A stretch of DNA of 31,955 nt from a virus: positions 1-31,955 of the IMG/VR virus record IMGVR_UViG_3300007735_000612. The stretch is one strand, 5' to 3'. Below are positions 1 through 7,847 of the stretch, in pieces. How positions within the stretch are numbered: the first letter of the stretch is position 1; each line of letters begins with the position of its first letter. Both the position numbers and the translations under genes were made by a program. The notes under the pieces are model-generated. The model was not told the DNA's origin, did no database searches, and was given only the letters and a program-made list of their open reading frames with translations.

Positions 1-127
1 CGGTACTCCAATTGATGTGGCTGCGCTCAAGGCGCAGATGATGGAAGACTTTAAGAAGGACAAAATTAGGAAATCTATCGACCAGATAGAACTGATGGCT
101 GAAATCTATGGCACTGGCATTGGCGAA
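1..127. repeat. Terminal overlap, left copy (circular contig)
   Basis: These 127 bases are repeated at 31829-31955. The only difference seen is at base 19 (G here, T at 31847), which changes GTG to GTT, both valine. The overlap indicates a circularly closing assembly rather than a biological repeat inside one gene, because joining the copies restores a single uninterrupted portal frame. Confidence 0.93.
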
Positions 128-1720
128 ATTGTTGTCAGCATGGAGAAGGAGTTCATTCCGTCCACTAAGCCGATTCCAGGTCAACCAGGGCAAGCTGCCA
201 TTGGTGTTATCGAAAAAGAGCGTGTTGGCATAAAGATTGTTCCCGTCAACCCCAAGAACTTCTTGTTCGACCCGAATGGCACATCAGTCGATGACTGCAT
301 GGGCGTGGCTATTGAGAAGTATGTATCCATACACAAAATCGTGCGTGGCATTGAACGTGACATCTACCGCAAGGTAAACATCACGCCGACCTACGATGAT
401 ACAGACCTTGAGCCCACTCAAGAGGTTGTGCAGTTCCAAGATGAAAAAGTGGTGCTATTGACCTACTACGGTCTAGTTCCGCGAGAGTACCTAAAGAAGG
501 TGAACGAGGAAGTTGAAGTCCTGTTCCCTGAAGACTCTGTTGCCGAAGAATACCAAGACATGGTAGAGGCAATCGTAGTCATTGCGAACAATGGCCTGCT
601 GCTCAAAGCAGAAGAAAACCCGTACATGATGAAAGACCGTCCTGTCTTGGCTTACCAAGATGACACGGTTCCGAATCGTCTGCTGGGTCGTGGAACTGTA
701 GAAAAAGCATTCAATATGCAGAAAGCTATTGATGCTCAGGTTCGCAGCCACTTAGACTCGCTGGCACTGACCACATCACCCATGATTGCGGTGGATGCTA
801 CCCGCTTGCCTCGTGGAGCCAAGTTTGAAGTCAAGCCTGGAAAGGCTTTCCTGACAAACGGCAATCCATCAGAGATTTTGATGCCGTTCAAGTTTGGCAA
901 TACGGATGGCAACAACCTAACTACTGCCAAAGACTTTGAGCGTATGCTGCTGCAAAGCACTGGGACGCTGGATTCGCAAGGCATGGTGTCCAATGGTGCG
1001 CGTGACATGGGCCAAGGCGGTATGTCGATGGCTGTTGCGTCCATCATCAAGCGGTACAAGCGCACTTTGGTGAACTTCCAAGAGGATTTCCTCATCCCGT
1101 TCATCAACAAGGCGGCTTTCCGCTTCATGCAGTTTGACCCAGAGCGCTATCCATCTGTTGACATGAACTTTGTGCCTACTGCTACGCTTGGCATCATTGC
1201 CCGTGAGCATGAACAGCAACAGTTCATTGGTCTATTGCAGACTCTTGGCCCGAATACACCTGTTCTACCGTTGATTCTTAAAGGAATTCTGAGCAATTCC
1301 AGCCTGACCAACCGCTATGAACTGATTGCTGCACTTGAGCAAATGAGCCAAGCTGACCCACAGGCACAGCAAATGGAGCAAATGAAGACGCAACTGGCTC
1401 TTCAGGCTGCTCAGGCACAGATTGCGGTCAATACTACCCAAGCAGAGCAGAATCGTGCAGAGGCTAACAAGCTCAATACCGAAGCCCAACTTATGCCGCA
1501 GGAATTGCAAGCAAAAGCACTAGCTGCTGCGACCAAGAACCTTCCTCAGCAGTCTGATGCTAACCAAGTTGAGTTTGATAAGCGTGTCAAAATTGCTGAA
1601 TTGATGCTTAAAGAGGCCGACATCAAGAACAAGTCCAAGATTGTTGAGTTGCAGATGCAGGATAAAAGCTCAAAAATGGAGCAAGACTTCCTGAACCGCA
1701 TCACTACGGAAATGCAGTAA
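1..1720 (+). CDS. Portal protein (C-terminal part; gene spans the contig ends)
   Basis: This is the 3' part of the portal gene. The 5' part lies at 31518-31955, and after removing the 127-base terminal overlap the two join into one 676-residue frame. The portal forms the ring at the capsid vertex through which DNA is packaged and ejected. The call rests on its position just after terminase, its length, and the long Gln/Ala-rich coiled coil in the last third (about bases 1340-1560) that is usual in portals of short-tailed phages. A GTG at 17 could be mistaken for a start, but the frame is open to the window edge and the other copy of this region has GTT there. The stop overlaps the next start (TAATG). 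Family assignment is by overall resemblance and context; no catalytic motif is expected. Confidence 0.88.
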   Translation, partial: GTPIDVAALKAQMMEDFKKDKIRKSIDQIELMAEIYGTGIGEIVVSMEKEFIPSTKPIPGQPGQAAIGVIEKERVGIKIVPVNPKNFLFDPNGTSVDDCMGVAIEKYVSIHKIVRGIERDIYRKVNITPTYDDTDLEPTQEVVQFQDEKVVLLTYYGLVPREYLKKVNEEVEVLFPEDSVAEEYQDMVEAIVVIANNGLLLKAEENPYMMKDRPVLAYQDDTVPNRLLGRGTVEKAFNMQKAIDAQVRSHLDSLALTTSPMIAVDATRLPRGAKFEVKPGKAFLTNGNPSEILMPFKFGNTDGNNLTTAKDFERMLLQSTGTLDSQGMVSNGARDMGQGGMSMAVASIIKRYKRTLVNFQEDFLIPFINKAAFRFMQFDPERYPSVDMNFVPTATLGIIAREHEQQQFIGLLQTLGPNTPVLPLILKGILSNSSLTNRYELIAALEQMSQADPQAQQMEQMKTQLALQAAQAQIAVNTTQAEQNRAEANKLNTEAQLMPQELQAKALAAATKNLPQQSDANQVEFDKRVKIAELMLKEADIKNKSKIVELQMQDKSSKMEQDFLNRITTEMQ

Positions 1721-2493
1721 TGAATATTCTTGATGCAGTAAGCAAGATGTCTGCTGAAGAGCAGATAGCAATGGCTGTTGCCATACAAAAAGCTGCTTCT
1801 GACAAACTTCAGCAAAATCGCAGTGAAACACTTGGAAAAAGCGTAGAAGTTGTTGTTCAGGGCTTGAAAAAAATCAAATCTGACCTTGAGGTTCGTTTTG
1901 ACGAGCTAAACAACGTCATGCAGACCAAGGTTAGTGCCATTGCCAAAGGCAGAGATGGCGAACCAGGGCGTGATGGTAAAGATGGGCAAGATGGACGCAT
2001 CGGTGTTGACGGGATGCCAGGCCAACCAGGAGTTGATGGTAAAGATGGCGAAGACGGTGAAGATGGCGTAAGTGTTGTCAATGCTTTTGTTGACTTTGAC
2101 GGCGGCTTGACCATCGTTCTTAGTGACGGGCGTGAAATTAATGCTGGTGAAGTCATCCCGATGGATGTTGCAGAGAAAATTAAGGTCATCACCAATGGTG
2201 GTGGCACTTCTCAGTCAGTCCTTGACTCTATTGCCAGCCTGCAAACGCAAATAGATACCTTAATCCCTAGTCAAACTGGCAATAATGGCAAATATCTAAC
2301 GACAAACGGAACAGCGACTTCATGGGCATCTATCTCTGCTGGAAGCGCATCTAGCCTTGTAACAACAAATTTTACAATTGAAGAATCTGGTGGGAAATTG
2401 GTGTTTAAGTATGGTGCTACTACAATAGCGTCTATGTCATCCACTGGAGTCATCACTTCTGTTACAAATATCGTATCGAATGGGACACCTTAA
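1720..2493 (+). CDS. Collagen-like phage appendage protein
   Basis: This is a 257-residue virion appendage candidate. Residues 1-76 are helical and charged. Residues 77-115 form 13 uninterrupted Gly-X-Y triplets rich in Asp and Lys (GRD, GEP, GKD and similar), a collagen-like triple helix. A beta-rich C-terminal part follows. The end of the protein (KLVFKYGATTIASMSSTG) resembles the end of the fibre-like protein at 11298. Collagen triplets in phages commonly form trimeric stalks of fibres, so host contact is the likely role, but this is inference. The start overlaps the portal stop (TAATG). The position between portal and scaffold is unusual for a tail fibre and also allows a head-fibre role. 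Confidence 0.75.
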   Translation: MNILDAVSKMSAEEQIAMAVAIQKAASDKLQQNRSETLGKSVEVVVQGLKKIKSDLEVRFDELNNVMQTKVSAIAKGRDGEPGRDGKDGQDGRIGVDGMPGQPGVDGKDGEDGEDGVSVVNAFVDFDGGLTIVLSDGREINAGEVIPMDVAEKIKVITNGGGTSQSVLDSIASLQTQIDTLIPSQTGNNGKYLTTNGTATSWASISAGSASSLVTTNFTIEESGGKLVFKYGATTIASMSSTGVITSVTNIVSNGTP

Positions 2494-2504
2494 TAGGAAT
2501 AATC

Positions 2505-3023
2505 ATGGCAACTACAGTAACACTAAAACCGAATGCGGTTGACCTCTCTGGCTCTACATCAGGCACTACTACATTGCAGGCTACTGCGGTGGCTGGCACT
2601 ACAACCGTAACGCTGCCTGCTGCTACAGACACTCTGGTTGGCAAGGCGACTACCGATACGCTAACAAACAAAACGCTGACAAACCCAACTGTCACCAACT
2701 ATGTTGAGACTGTCCAGGCGATTGGAACAGTTGGTGCATCCAGCACATTGGCGCTAACAAATGGTACGGTGTTGACCGCAACATTGACAGCATCTACTGC
2801 CTGTACATTCACAATGCCTACGGCAACGGCTGGAAAATCTTTTGTCTTGTTGCTTAAACAAGCAGCGGCAACAGGCAACGGAACAGCAACATTTACAAGT
2901 GTGAAATGGGGAACTGCTGGAGCACCAACAATCACAGCAACTGCTGGCAAGATGGACATTCTTACCTTTATTGCTGATGGTACAAATTGGTATGGCTCTG
3001 CTGTACAAGGGTACACACCATAA
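2505..3023 (+). CDS. Fibre-like structural protein
   Basis: This 172-residue protein is dominated by Thr, Ala, Val and Gly with almost no charged residues after the N-terminus. The stretch TLPAATDTLVGKATTDTLTN is a motif often seen in phage tail-fibre or appendage proteins of aquatic phages. A beta-sandwich follows, ending in a WYGSAVQGY-type segment. The ribosome site AGGAA sits 6-7 bases before the ATG. It lies among the collagen-like and glycine-rich genes, so the three probably build one appendage. No enzymatic motif is seen. Confidence 0.65.
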   Translation: MATTVTLKPNAVDLSGSTSGTTTLQATAVAGTTTVTLPAATDTLVGKATTDTLTNKTLTNPTVTNYVETVQAIGTVGASSTLALTNGTVLTATLTASTACTFTMPTATAGKSFVLLLKQAAATGNGTATFTSVKWGTAGAPTITATAGKMDILTFIADGTNWYGSAVQGYTP

Positions 3024-3895
3024 TGTTTGCCGCTAAAAACTTTTTTTTGGCTGGAAAACAGCCTTACCTTGGGCCAGCAACCGTTGATTATTTAGTGGTT
3101 GCTGGCGGTGGTGGCGGTGGTTCCGGAGAAAGTGCAAGGGCTGGCGGTGGCGGTGGTGCTGGTGGTTTTCTTACTGCTTCTTCATTTGCAGTTACTGGAG
3201 GGGTTGGCGTTACTGTAACGATTGGTGCTGGTGGTACTGGTGCGGTTGATATAACTTCTAACTCCAATACAAACGGTTCAAATTCTGTATTTAGCTCAAT
3301 CACTTCAACAGGTGGTGGTCGAGGTGGAACAACTGGCACAAACGCTGGGCAAAATGGTGGCTCTGGTGGTGGTGGAACTGCTGGTTCTGCTGCTGGAACA
3401 GGAACAAGCGGTCAAGGAAATGCGGGTGGCGTTGGTCAACCATCAGGAACTTCTTACGGTGGCGGTGGCGGTGGCGCAAGTGCGGCAGGCACAAATGGCT
3501 CAAACGCAGTAGGTGGCACAGGTGGCGCTGGAACTGCCAATTCCTATAGTGGCAGTAGTGTCACCTATGCTGGTGGTGGTGGAGGTGGTTTAGAAGGCGC
3601 TGGAACGCAAGGCGCTGGTGGCGCTGGAGGTGGTGGAACAGGAAATAATGGTACTGGCACAAATGGCACAAATGGAACTACCAATCTTGGTGGAGGTGGC
3701 GGCGGTGCTGGAAAAGGAACTGGCGGCGCATCAATTACTGCTGGCAATGGCGGTTCTGGAATTGTGATTATTCGTTATACAGACACTTTTGCAGACATTA
3801 CAAGTATTGGAGCAGGACTCACTTACACAAAAACAACAACTGGCGGTTACAAGATTTATTCTTTCACCGCTGGAACTGACACGGTGACTTTCTAA
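3023..3895 (+). CDS. Glycine-rich appendage protein
   Basis: This is a 290-residue protein of which about two thirds is glycine-rich low-complexity sequence with runs of 4-6 Gly, ending in a conserved-looking SGIVIIRY plus a short beta domain. The N-terminus (VDYLVVAGGGGGG) is the typical entry of the phage glycine-rich domain found in receptor-binding tips. The start at 3023 uses TAATG overlap with the previous stop; an in-frame upstream start at 2987 lies inside the previous gene and is less likely. Poly-Gly-II-like packing of such repeats is known in receptor-binding adhesins. The repeats are built from GGTGGC-type codons and could vary by slippage. Confidence 0.72.
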   Translation: MFAAKNFFLAGKQPYLGPATVDYLVVAGGGGGGSGESARAGGGGGAGGFLTASSFAVTGGVGVTVTIGAGGTGAVDITSNSNTNGSNSVFSSITSTGGGRGGTTGTNAGQNGGSGGGGTAGSAAGTGTSGQGNAGGVGQPSGTSYGGGGGGASAAGTNGSNAVGGTGGAGTANSYSGSSVTYAGGGGGGLEGAGTQGAGGAGGGGTGNNGTGTNGTNGTTNLGGGGGGAGKGTGGASITAGNGGSGIVIIRYTDTFADITSIGAGLTYTKTTTGGYKIYSFTAGTDTVTF

Positions 3896-4239
3896 TGGCA
3901 CACTACGCTTTTTTAAACGAAAACAATGTTGTCACCGAGGTAATCGTTGGCAAAGATGAGACTGATTTGTCCCATGATTGGGAACAGTATTATGGGGAAA
4001 TTCGTAATCAAGTTTGCAAACGCACTTCTTACAATGGCAATATTCGCAAGAACTACGCTGGTATCGGATTCACTTACGATGAAGGCCGCAATGCTTTTAC
4101 CCCACCACAGCCATTTCCAAGCTGGACGCTGGTAGAAGACAATTGTCAGTGGGACGCACCAGTTGCAATGCCTACTGATGGCAAGCTGTATTCATGGAAT
4201 GAAGCGACACTATCCTGGATAGAAAGCGCAGGAATGTAA
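3895..4239 (+). CDS. Conserved phage protein following fibre genes
   Basis: This 114-residue protein begins MAHYAFLNENNVVTEVIVG and has several tryptophans and a PSWTLVEDNCQWDAP-type segment. Proteins of this pattern are common directly downstream of fibre genes in cyanophages and other aquatic phages, where they are listed as unknown or fibre-associated. Its start overlaps the glycine-rich gene's stop by one base (TAATG), so the two are probably co-translated. A chaperone or small tip-subunit role is possible but unproven. Confidence 0.65.
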   Translation: MAHYAFLNENNVVTEVIVGKDETDLSHDWEQYYGEIRNQVCKRTSYNGNIRKNYAGIGFTYDEGRNAFTPPQPFPSWTLVEDNCQWDAPVAMPTDGKLYSWNEATLSWIESAGM

Positions 4240-4240
4240 G

Positions 4241-4480
4241 TTGACTCCTGAACTACAGAAATATTATGAAGACAGGTTCAATCTGTTCTCAATGGATGGT
4301 TGGAAAGACTTGATTGAAGATATTGATAAAATTATTGCTTCGATAAACAACATTGCAACAGTTTCTGACGAAAAAGACCTACAATTCAAAAAAGGTGAGC
4401 TTTCAATTCTTACTTGGCTGAAAACCTTGAAAGAGGCCAGTGAGACTGCATACGAGGAATTGAATGAAAAGAATGTATGA
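4241..4480 (+). CDS. Small acidic helical protein of the head region
   Basis: This is a 79-residue protein starting at TTG (4241), one base after the preceding stop, with AGGAA about 7 bases upstream. It reads MTPELQKYYEDRFNLFSMDG and is predicted mostly helical. Similar small proteins occur beside scaffold and capsid genes in aquatic podovirus-like genomes; the function is unknown to me. Its end overlaps the next gene by 17 bases. Confidence 0.6.
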   Translation: MTPELQKYYEDRFNLFSMDGWKDLIEDIDKIIASINNIATVSDEKDLQFKKGELSILTWLKTLKEASETAYEELNEKNV

Positions 4481-4697
4481 TTACGCCTGCAAATGCGGGC
4501 AAAAGTTTGAGAAATTTACCACTTATGAGATGGTAAATGTCCAATGTGAGTGTGGTGAACTAGCTGTTCGCGCACTCTCTGCTCCAGCGTTTAGGTTGGA
4601 AGGATGGTCTGGAAGTTTCCCCTCTGCATATGGGAGATTTCCTAAAAGCCACACTGACAAGCTAAAATCTGAGCGCAAAGCTAACGCACAAACATGA
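4464..4697 (+). CDS. Small zinc-ribbon protein (FmdB-like)
   Basis: This 77-residue protein has an N-terminal zinc ribbon: CKCG at residues 9-12 and CECG near 28-31 in a YDYAC...VQCECGE context resembling the FmdB regulatory domain. The C-terminal half is basic, with a WSGSFPSAYG segment seen in related phage proteins. The start at 4464 has GAGGA about 6 bases upstream; a second ATG at 4473 is possible. It lies just before scaffold and capsid genes. The role is unknown; nucleic-acid or protein binding is likely. Confidence 0.65.
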   Translation: MKRMYDYACKCGQKFEKFTTYEMVNVQCECGELAVRALSAPAFRLEGWSGSFPSAYGRFPKSHTDKLKSERKANAQT

Positions 4698-4750
4698 AAG
4701 TGTCGCGTTAATCTCCTACAACCGAAAGTACGGCAGGAAAAGGAAACGAT

Positions 4751-5491
4751 ATGTTGATTGACAAAGAAGATGAGACGCTTGGCGAGTTAGAAGTTGAAGA
4801 GACTAAGCAACAGGCCCATGAACTTCCTGATAAATACAGGGACAAAAGTTTAGAGGACATTGTGAGAATGCACCAGGAAGCTGAAAGGCTCATTGGCAAG
4901 CAGGCACAAGAAGTTGGCGAAGTACGGAAACTTGCAGACGAGCTAATTAAGCAGAACCTTTCTTCTAAGCAGCAATATGTCAAAGAGGATGAGCCAGAAG
5001 TAGATTTCTTTGAGAATCCACAGAAGGCAGTTCAGAGGACGATTGATAGCCATCCTGATGTGGTAGCTGCTCGACAAGCAGGTATCGAATTCAAGAAGGC
5101 TCAGATTCAGCAGAAGCTGGCGCAGGCACACCCTGATTTTGTGCAAGTTGCACAAGACCAGAACTTTGTGAATTGGGTGAAATCTTCACCTGTTCGCTTA
5201 GGGTTGTATGCGAGAGCAGATGGTGAATTTGATTTTGATTCGGCTAACGAACTGATTTCTACCTATAAAGAATTGCGTGGCGTGAAGACTAAGCAAGCCG
5301 AACAAGCTGGTCAAACAGCTAGGGCTACTAGCATGAGAGCCGCAGCAGTCGATACAGGTGGAACTGGAGAGAGTTCAAAGAAGGTTTACCGAAGGGCTGA
5401 CCTTATTCGGCTGAAAATGACCGACTCGGCTAGATACGATGCCTTGAGTGATGAAATCATGCAGGCATACGCAGAAGGTCGCGTCAAGTAA
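4751..5491 (+). CDS. Capsid scaffolding protein
   Basis: This 246-residue, highly charged protein is predicted to be largely helical and coiled coil, with acidic segments early (EDETLGELEVEETK) and a basic C-terminus (YRRADLIRLKMTD...EGRVK). Its place directly before the major capsid gene and its composition fit a scaffold that guides procapsid assembly and then leaves. The region around residues 110-190 (AHPDFVQVAQDQNFVNWV) is a segment shared by scaffolds of podovirus-like phages. The ATG has an AGGAAA site about 7 bases upstream. No protease is encoded nearby. Confidence 0.8.
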   Translation: MLIDKEDETLGELEVEETKQQAHELPDKYRDKSLEDIVRMHQEAERLIGKQAQEVGEVRKLADELIKQNLSSKQQYVKEDEPEVDFFENPQKAVQRTIDSHPDVVAARQAGIEFKKAQIQQKLAQAHPDFVQVAQDQNFVNWVKSSPVRLGLYARADGEFDFDSANELISTYKELRGVKTKQAEQAGQTARATSMRAAAVDTGGTGESSKKVYRRADLIRLKMTDSARYDALSDEIMQAYAEGRVK

Positions 5492-5517
5492 CTAACTTTT
5501 GATTTTGGAGTATTAAC

Positions 5518-6495
5518 ATGGCATTTCCTACCCCTGCGGTTACCACCACTACGGCGGCAACCTTTATCCCTGAAATTTGGTCTGATGAAATCGTTGCGGC
5601 CTACAAGAAAAATCTTGTTCTGGCTAATCTGGTTACGAAGATGAATTTCAAAGGCAAGAAAGGTGACACCGTTCACATTCCTGCGCCTTATCGTGGCACT
5701 GCCTCTGCTAAAGCAGCAAGCACAGCCGTTACCCTGATTGCAGCTACTGAGACTACCGTTGACGTTTCCATCAACAAGCACTATGAATATAGTCGCTTGA
5801 TTGAGGACATCGTTGAAGCACAAGCTCTGAATAGCCTGCGCTCGTTCTATACCTCTGATGCTGGTTATGCCTTGGCGAAACAAATTGATAGCGATTTGGT
5901 TCAGCTTGGTCGTAACTTCAACGGCGGTACTGCTGCAAGCGCTCGTTACACTGCTGCTTACATTGGTGGTGATGGCACTACCACTTTTGACTACTCTGCC
6001 AATACCAACACTGGTAACGCCTCTGCTTTGACTGATGTGGCTATTCGCCGCACCATCCAGCGCCTGGACGATAACGATGTTCCTATGGACGGACGTTTCT
6101 TCATCATTCCTCCTTCTAGCCGCAATACGTTGATGGGCCTTGCCCGTTACACTGAGCAGGCTTTTGTTGGCAATGGTGATGCAATCCGTAATGGCGAAAT
6201 TGGTCAACTGTACGGCATGGCTGTCTTTGCTACCAGCAACGCTGACTCTGCATCTGCTACCGCTGCGTTCCCCGCAAGCGGAACTGCAATTGCCCGTGTC
6301 TGCTTGATGGGTCACAAAGACGCTTTGGTCTTGGTTGAGCAAGTTGGTGTTCGCACTCAGACTCAGTACAAGCAAGAGTATCTTGCTACGTTGCTGACCG
6401 CCGATACTCTGTACGGCGTGAAATCTCTGCGTGATAGCTCCACCGCTGGCGAACCCAATTCGTCCGCAGCATTCGCCCTGGTCGTACCAAGCTAA
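5518..6495 (+). CDS. Major capsid protein
   Basis: This 325-residue protein builds the capsid shell. The N-terminus (TTAATFIPEIWSDEIVAAYK...LVLANLVTKMNFKGKKGDTVHIP) is characteristic of major capsid proteins from podovirus-like aquatic phages. The body is Ala/Thr-rich with a DDNDVPMDGRFFIIPPSSRN segment typical of the HK97-fold P-domain in this group. The HK97 fold is inferred. It follows the scaffold by 26 bases with a GGAG site 8 bases before ATG, and is followed at once by a strong terminator, consistent with high expression. Confidence 0.9.
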   Translation: MAFPTPAVTTTTAATFIPEIWSDEIVAAYKKNLVLANLVTKMNFKGKKGDTVHIPAPYRGTASAKAASTAVTLIAATETTVDVSINKHYEYSRLIEDIVEAQALNSLRSFYTSDAGYALAKQIDSDLVQLGRNFNGGTAASARYTAAYIGGDGTTTFDYSANTNTGNASALTDVAIRRTIQRLDDNDVPMDGRFFIIPPSSRNTLMGLARYTEQAFVGNGDAIRNGEIGQLYGMAVFATSNADSASATAAFPASGTAIARVCLMGHKDALVLVEQVGVRTQTQYKQEYLATLLTADTLYGVKSLRDSSTAGEPNSSAAFALVVPS

Positions 6496-6499
6496 TGGC

Positions 6500-6534
6500 A
6501 ATCCCCCTGCCTAACGGTGGGGGGTTCTTTTTTT
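6500..6534 (+). terminator. Rho-independent terminator after the capsid gene
   Basis: AATCCCCC at 6500-6507 pairs with GGGGGGTT at 6519-6526 (one T-G wobble), and an inner CC/GG pair can extend the stem. The run TTCTTTTTTT follows to 6534. It lies 5 bases after the capsid stop and just ahead of the next gene's AGGAG site, so read-through is required for the downstream late genes. Confidence 0.87.
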
Positions 6535-6546
6535 AGGAGTACAAAT

Positions 6547-6870
6547 ATGGCTGCTGCTACCGCTGTTGTTTCCCGCCGTGGAAATGACCAATTTCGTGGT
6601 ATTTTTTCTGACACTTGGGCTGTTACAGGCACATTAGATTCTGCATCTGTCTCAACAGGAAGTGCTGGAACTGATACCGTAACCGTTCCAGGAGTTGTTC
6701 TTGGCGATATGGTTCTTGGTATGTCTGTTGCTGTAAGCGAAGCTGGCATTGTGCGCCGTGCTTATGTTTCTGCTGCTAATACCGTGACCATTGCTACCAC
6801 CAACACAACTGGTGGTTCTGTAGACCTTGCATCAACTACCGTTGATTTGGTTATTGCACGGATGCTGTAA
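6547..6870 (+). CDS. Small head protein, possible capsid decoration
   Basis: This 107-residue protein is beta-rich with few charges after residue 20. It carries a GNDQFRGIFSDTWAVTGTLDS segment and ends with repeated Thr/Val strands. Small beta-rich proteins directly after the capsid gene are often decoration or cement proteins; this is inference from position and composition. The ATG at 6547 has AGGAG 7 bases upstream; in-frame codons from 6517 lie inside the terminator and are not part of the gene. It is bracketed by hairpins on both sides. Confidence 0.68.
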   Translation: MAAATAVVSRRGNDQFRGIFSDTWAVTGTLDSASVSTGSAGTDTVTVPGVVLGDMVLGMSVAVSEAGIVRRAYVSAANTVTIATTNTTGGSVDLASTTVDLVIARML

Positions 6871-6902
6871 AGAGAGGGGGGCTTGCTCCCCTTTCTTGTT
6901 TT
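6871..6902 (+). terminator. Second hairpin with T-rich tail
   Basis: AGAGAGGGG pairs imperfectly with CCCCTTTCTT around a GGCTTGCT loop, and TTGTTTT follows. It sits right after the stop of the small head protein and before the next AAGGA ribosome site. With the hairpin at 6500 it would isolate a single-gene transcript segment or process the mRNA. Confidence 0.55.
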
Positions 6903-6912
6903 AAGGATTTTT

Positions 6913-7092
6913 ATGGCTCAGTTCAAGTGTTTGGTAAGTGGTAATTTTGTCAACTTCAATACGCAATACGACATTGAAGTTATGATGAAGCATCCTGAAT
7001 ACGAACTGGTTAAAGAAGAGTCCTCAAAACAAGAAGATGTTAAAAAATCTGTAGGCCGTCCTAAAAAGGTGCAAGAGCATGACCGAGATTAG
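6913..7092 (+). CDS. Small conserved protein with basic tail
   Basis: This 59-residue protein, MAQFKCLVSGNFVNFNTQYD at the start, has a C-terminal SVGRPKK segment that looks like an AT-hook-type basic motif (GRPKK). Similar short proteins sit behind capsid genes in related phages. AAGGA lies about 8 bases before the ATG; the frame is open upstream to 6883, but that stretch is the hairpin. It overlaps the next gene by 14 bases. Function unknown. Confidence 0.6.
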   Translation: MAQFKCLVSGNFVNFNTQYDIEVMMKHPEYELVKEESSKQEDVKKSVGRPKKVQEHDRD

Positions 7093-7282
7093 TCCAAGAG
7101 AATTTGGTAAGCTAGAAGCTCAAGTAGAGGCTCTACAGGAGCAAGTATCTCAGTTATCTAAAGATGTGAAAACACTTCTTGAGATGGCGAACCAAAGCAA
7201 AGGTGGCCTCTGGGTCGGAATGTCAATAGCATCTGCTATCGGTGGTGCTATCACCTTCTTCGCCACTAAGATACTGCGATGA
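7079..7282 (+). CDS. Small membrane protein with coiled coil, holin-like topology
   Basis: This 67-residue protein has an N-terminal coiled coil (FGKLEAQVEALQEQVSQLSK) and one C-terminal membrane helix (about residues 44-66, GLWVGMSIASAIGG...) ending in LR. This topology resembles XhlA-type hemolysin or holin accessory proteins. It is far from the endolysin gene, so a second lysis factor or a head-associated membrane function are both possible. The start overlaps the preceding gene, and the stop overlaps the next start (ATGA). Confidence 0.6.
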   Translation: MTEISPREFGKLEAQVEALQEQVSQLSKDVKTLLEMANQSKGGLWVGMSIASAIGGAITFFATKILR

Positions 7283-7686
7283 AAGAAGGTCTACTCTCTG
7301 GCGTGACTTGCCCTGTTGCTACACAGGACATCTCTATTAACCTGAAAAACAGAAACCATGCCTTCAAAGAGTACGGCTATGGCCCTCCTAATCCCAATGA
7401 GGCAAATGATGCGTTTTGGCTAAAGAAAGCCAAGATGTATAACGCCCCTACTGCAACCATCAAAGGTATGCGTTGCGGCAACTGTGCTGCATTCATCCAG
7501 ACTCCCAAGATGATGGCTTGCATCACGCAAGGTCTTGAGAAGGATGAAGAAGGCTTGTCCTATGACCAGCAATTCATAAAAGCAGCAGACCTTGGATACT
7601 GCGATTTATTCCAATTCACTTGTGCAGCGGCCCGTACTTGTGATGCATGGAAATCTGGTGGGCCAATTACTAAGGACAGAACATGA
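7279..7686 (+). CDS. Cysteine-rich conserved phage protein
   Basis: This 135-residue protein has six cysteines in its second half at residues 66, 69, 81, 108, 115 and 121, in the pattern RCGNCAAF...C...GYCDLF...TCAAARTCDAW. The arrangement resembles high-potential iron-sulfur or zinc-binding modules. Proteins with the same YGYGPPNPNE and GNCAAFIQTPKM segments recur in aquatic phage genomes beside small head genes, without a known function. A metal cofactor is inferred from the cysteines. ATGA overlaps link it to both neighbours. Confidence 0.65.
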   Translation: MKEGLLSGVTCPVATQDISINLKNRNHAFKEYGYGPPNPNEANDAFWLKKAKMYNAPTATIKGMRCGNCAAFIQTPKMMACITQGLEKDEEGLSYDQQFIKAADLGYCDLFQFTCAAARTCDAWKSGGPITKDRT

Positions 7687-7847
7687 TGTACGGAAAATCA
7701 GCTAAACCAGCAGCAAAATCTGCTCCTAAGAAAAAGGCTATGCCACTGACCATCATGGTTGCAGTTGGTAAGCCTAAAATGTCTTTGCCTGTTCGCGGTC
7801 AGCGTACGGCTACTAACATGATGAAGAAATCAGGTCGAGGTAAATAA
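7683..7847 (+). CDS. Tiny lysine-rich protein 1
   Basis: This 54-residue protein starts MMYGKSAKP (7683 or 7686) and contains about 14 Lys/Arg and no Asp or Glu. It begins in ATGA overlap with the cysteine protein and ends in TAATG overlap with the next gene, so it sits inside a translationally coupled block. Such proteins could bind packaged DNA, but no family function is known to me. Confidence 0.62.
   Translation: MMYGKSAKPAAKSAPKKKAMPLTIMVAVGKPKMSLPVRGQRTATNMMKKSGRGK

Noticed and set aside
5386-6501. 371-codon open frame on the minus strand opposite the capsid gene
   Set aside because: It is fully antisense to the clear major capsid gene, has no ribosome site or recognisable domain, and its length follows from the codon bias of the capsid gene.
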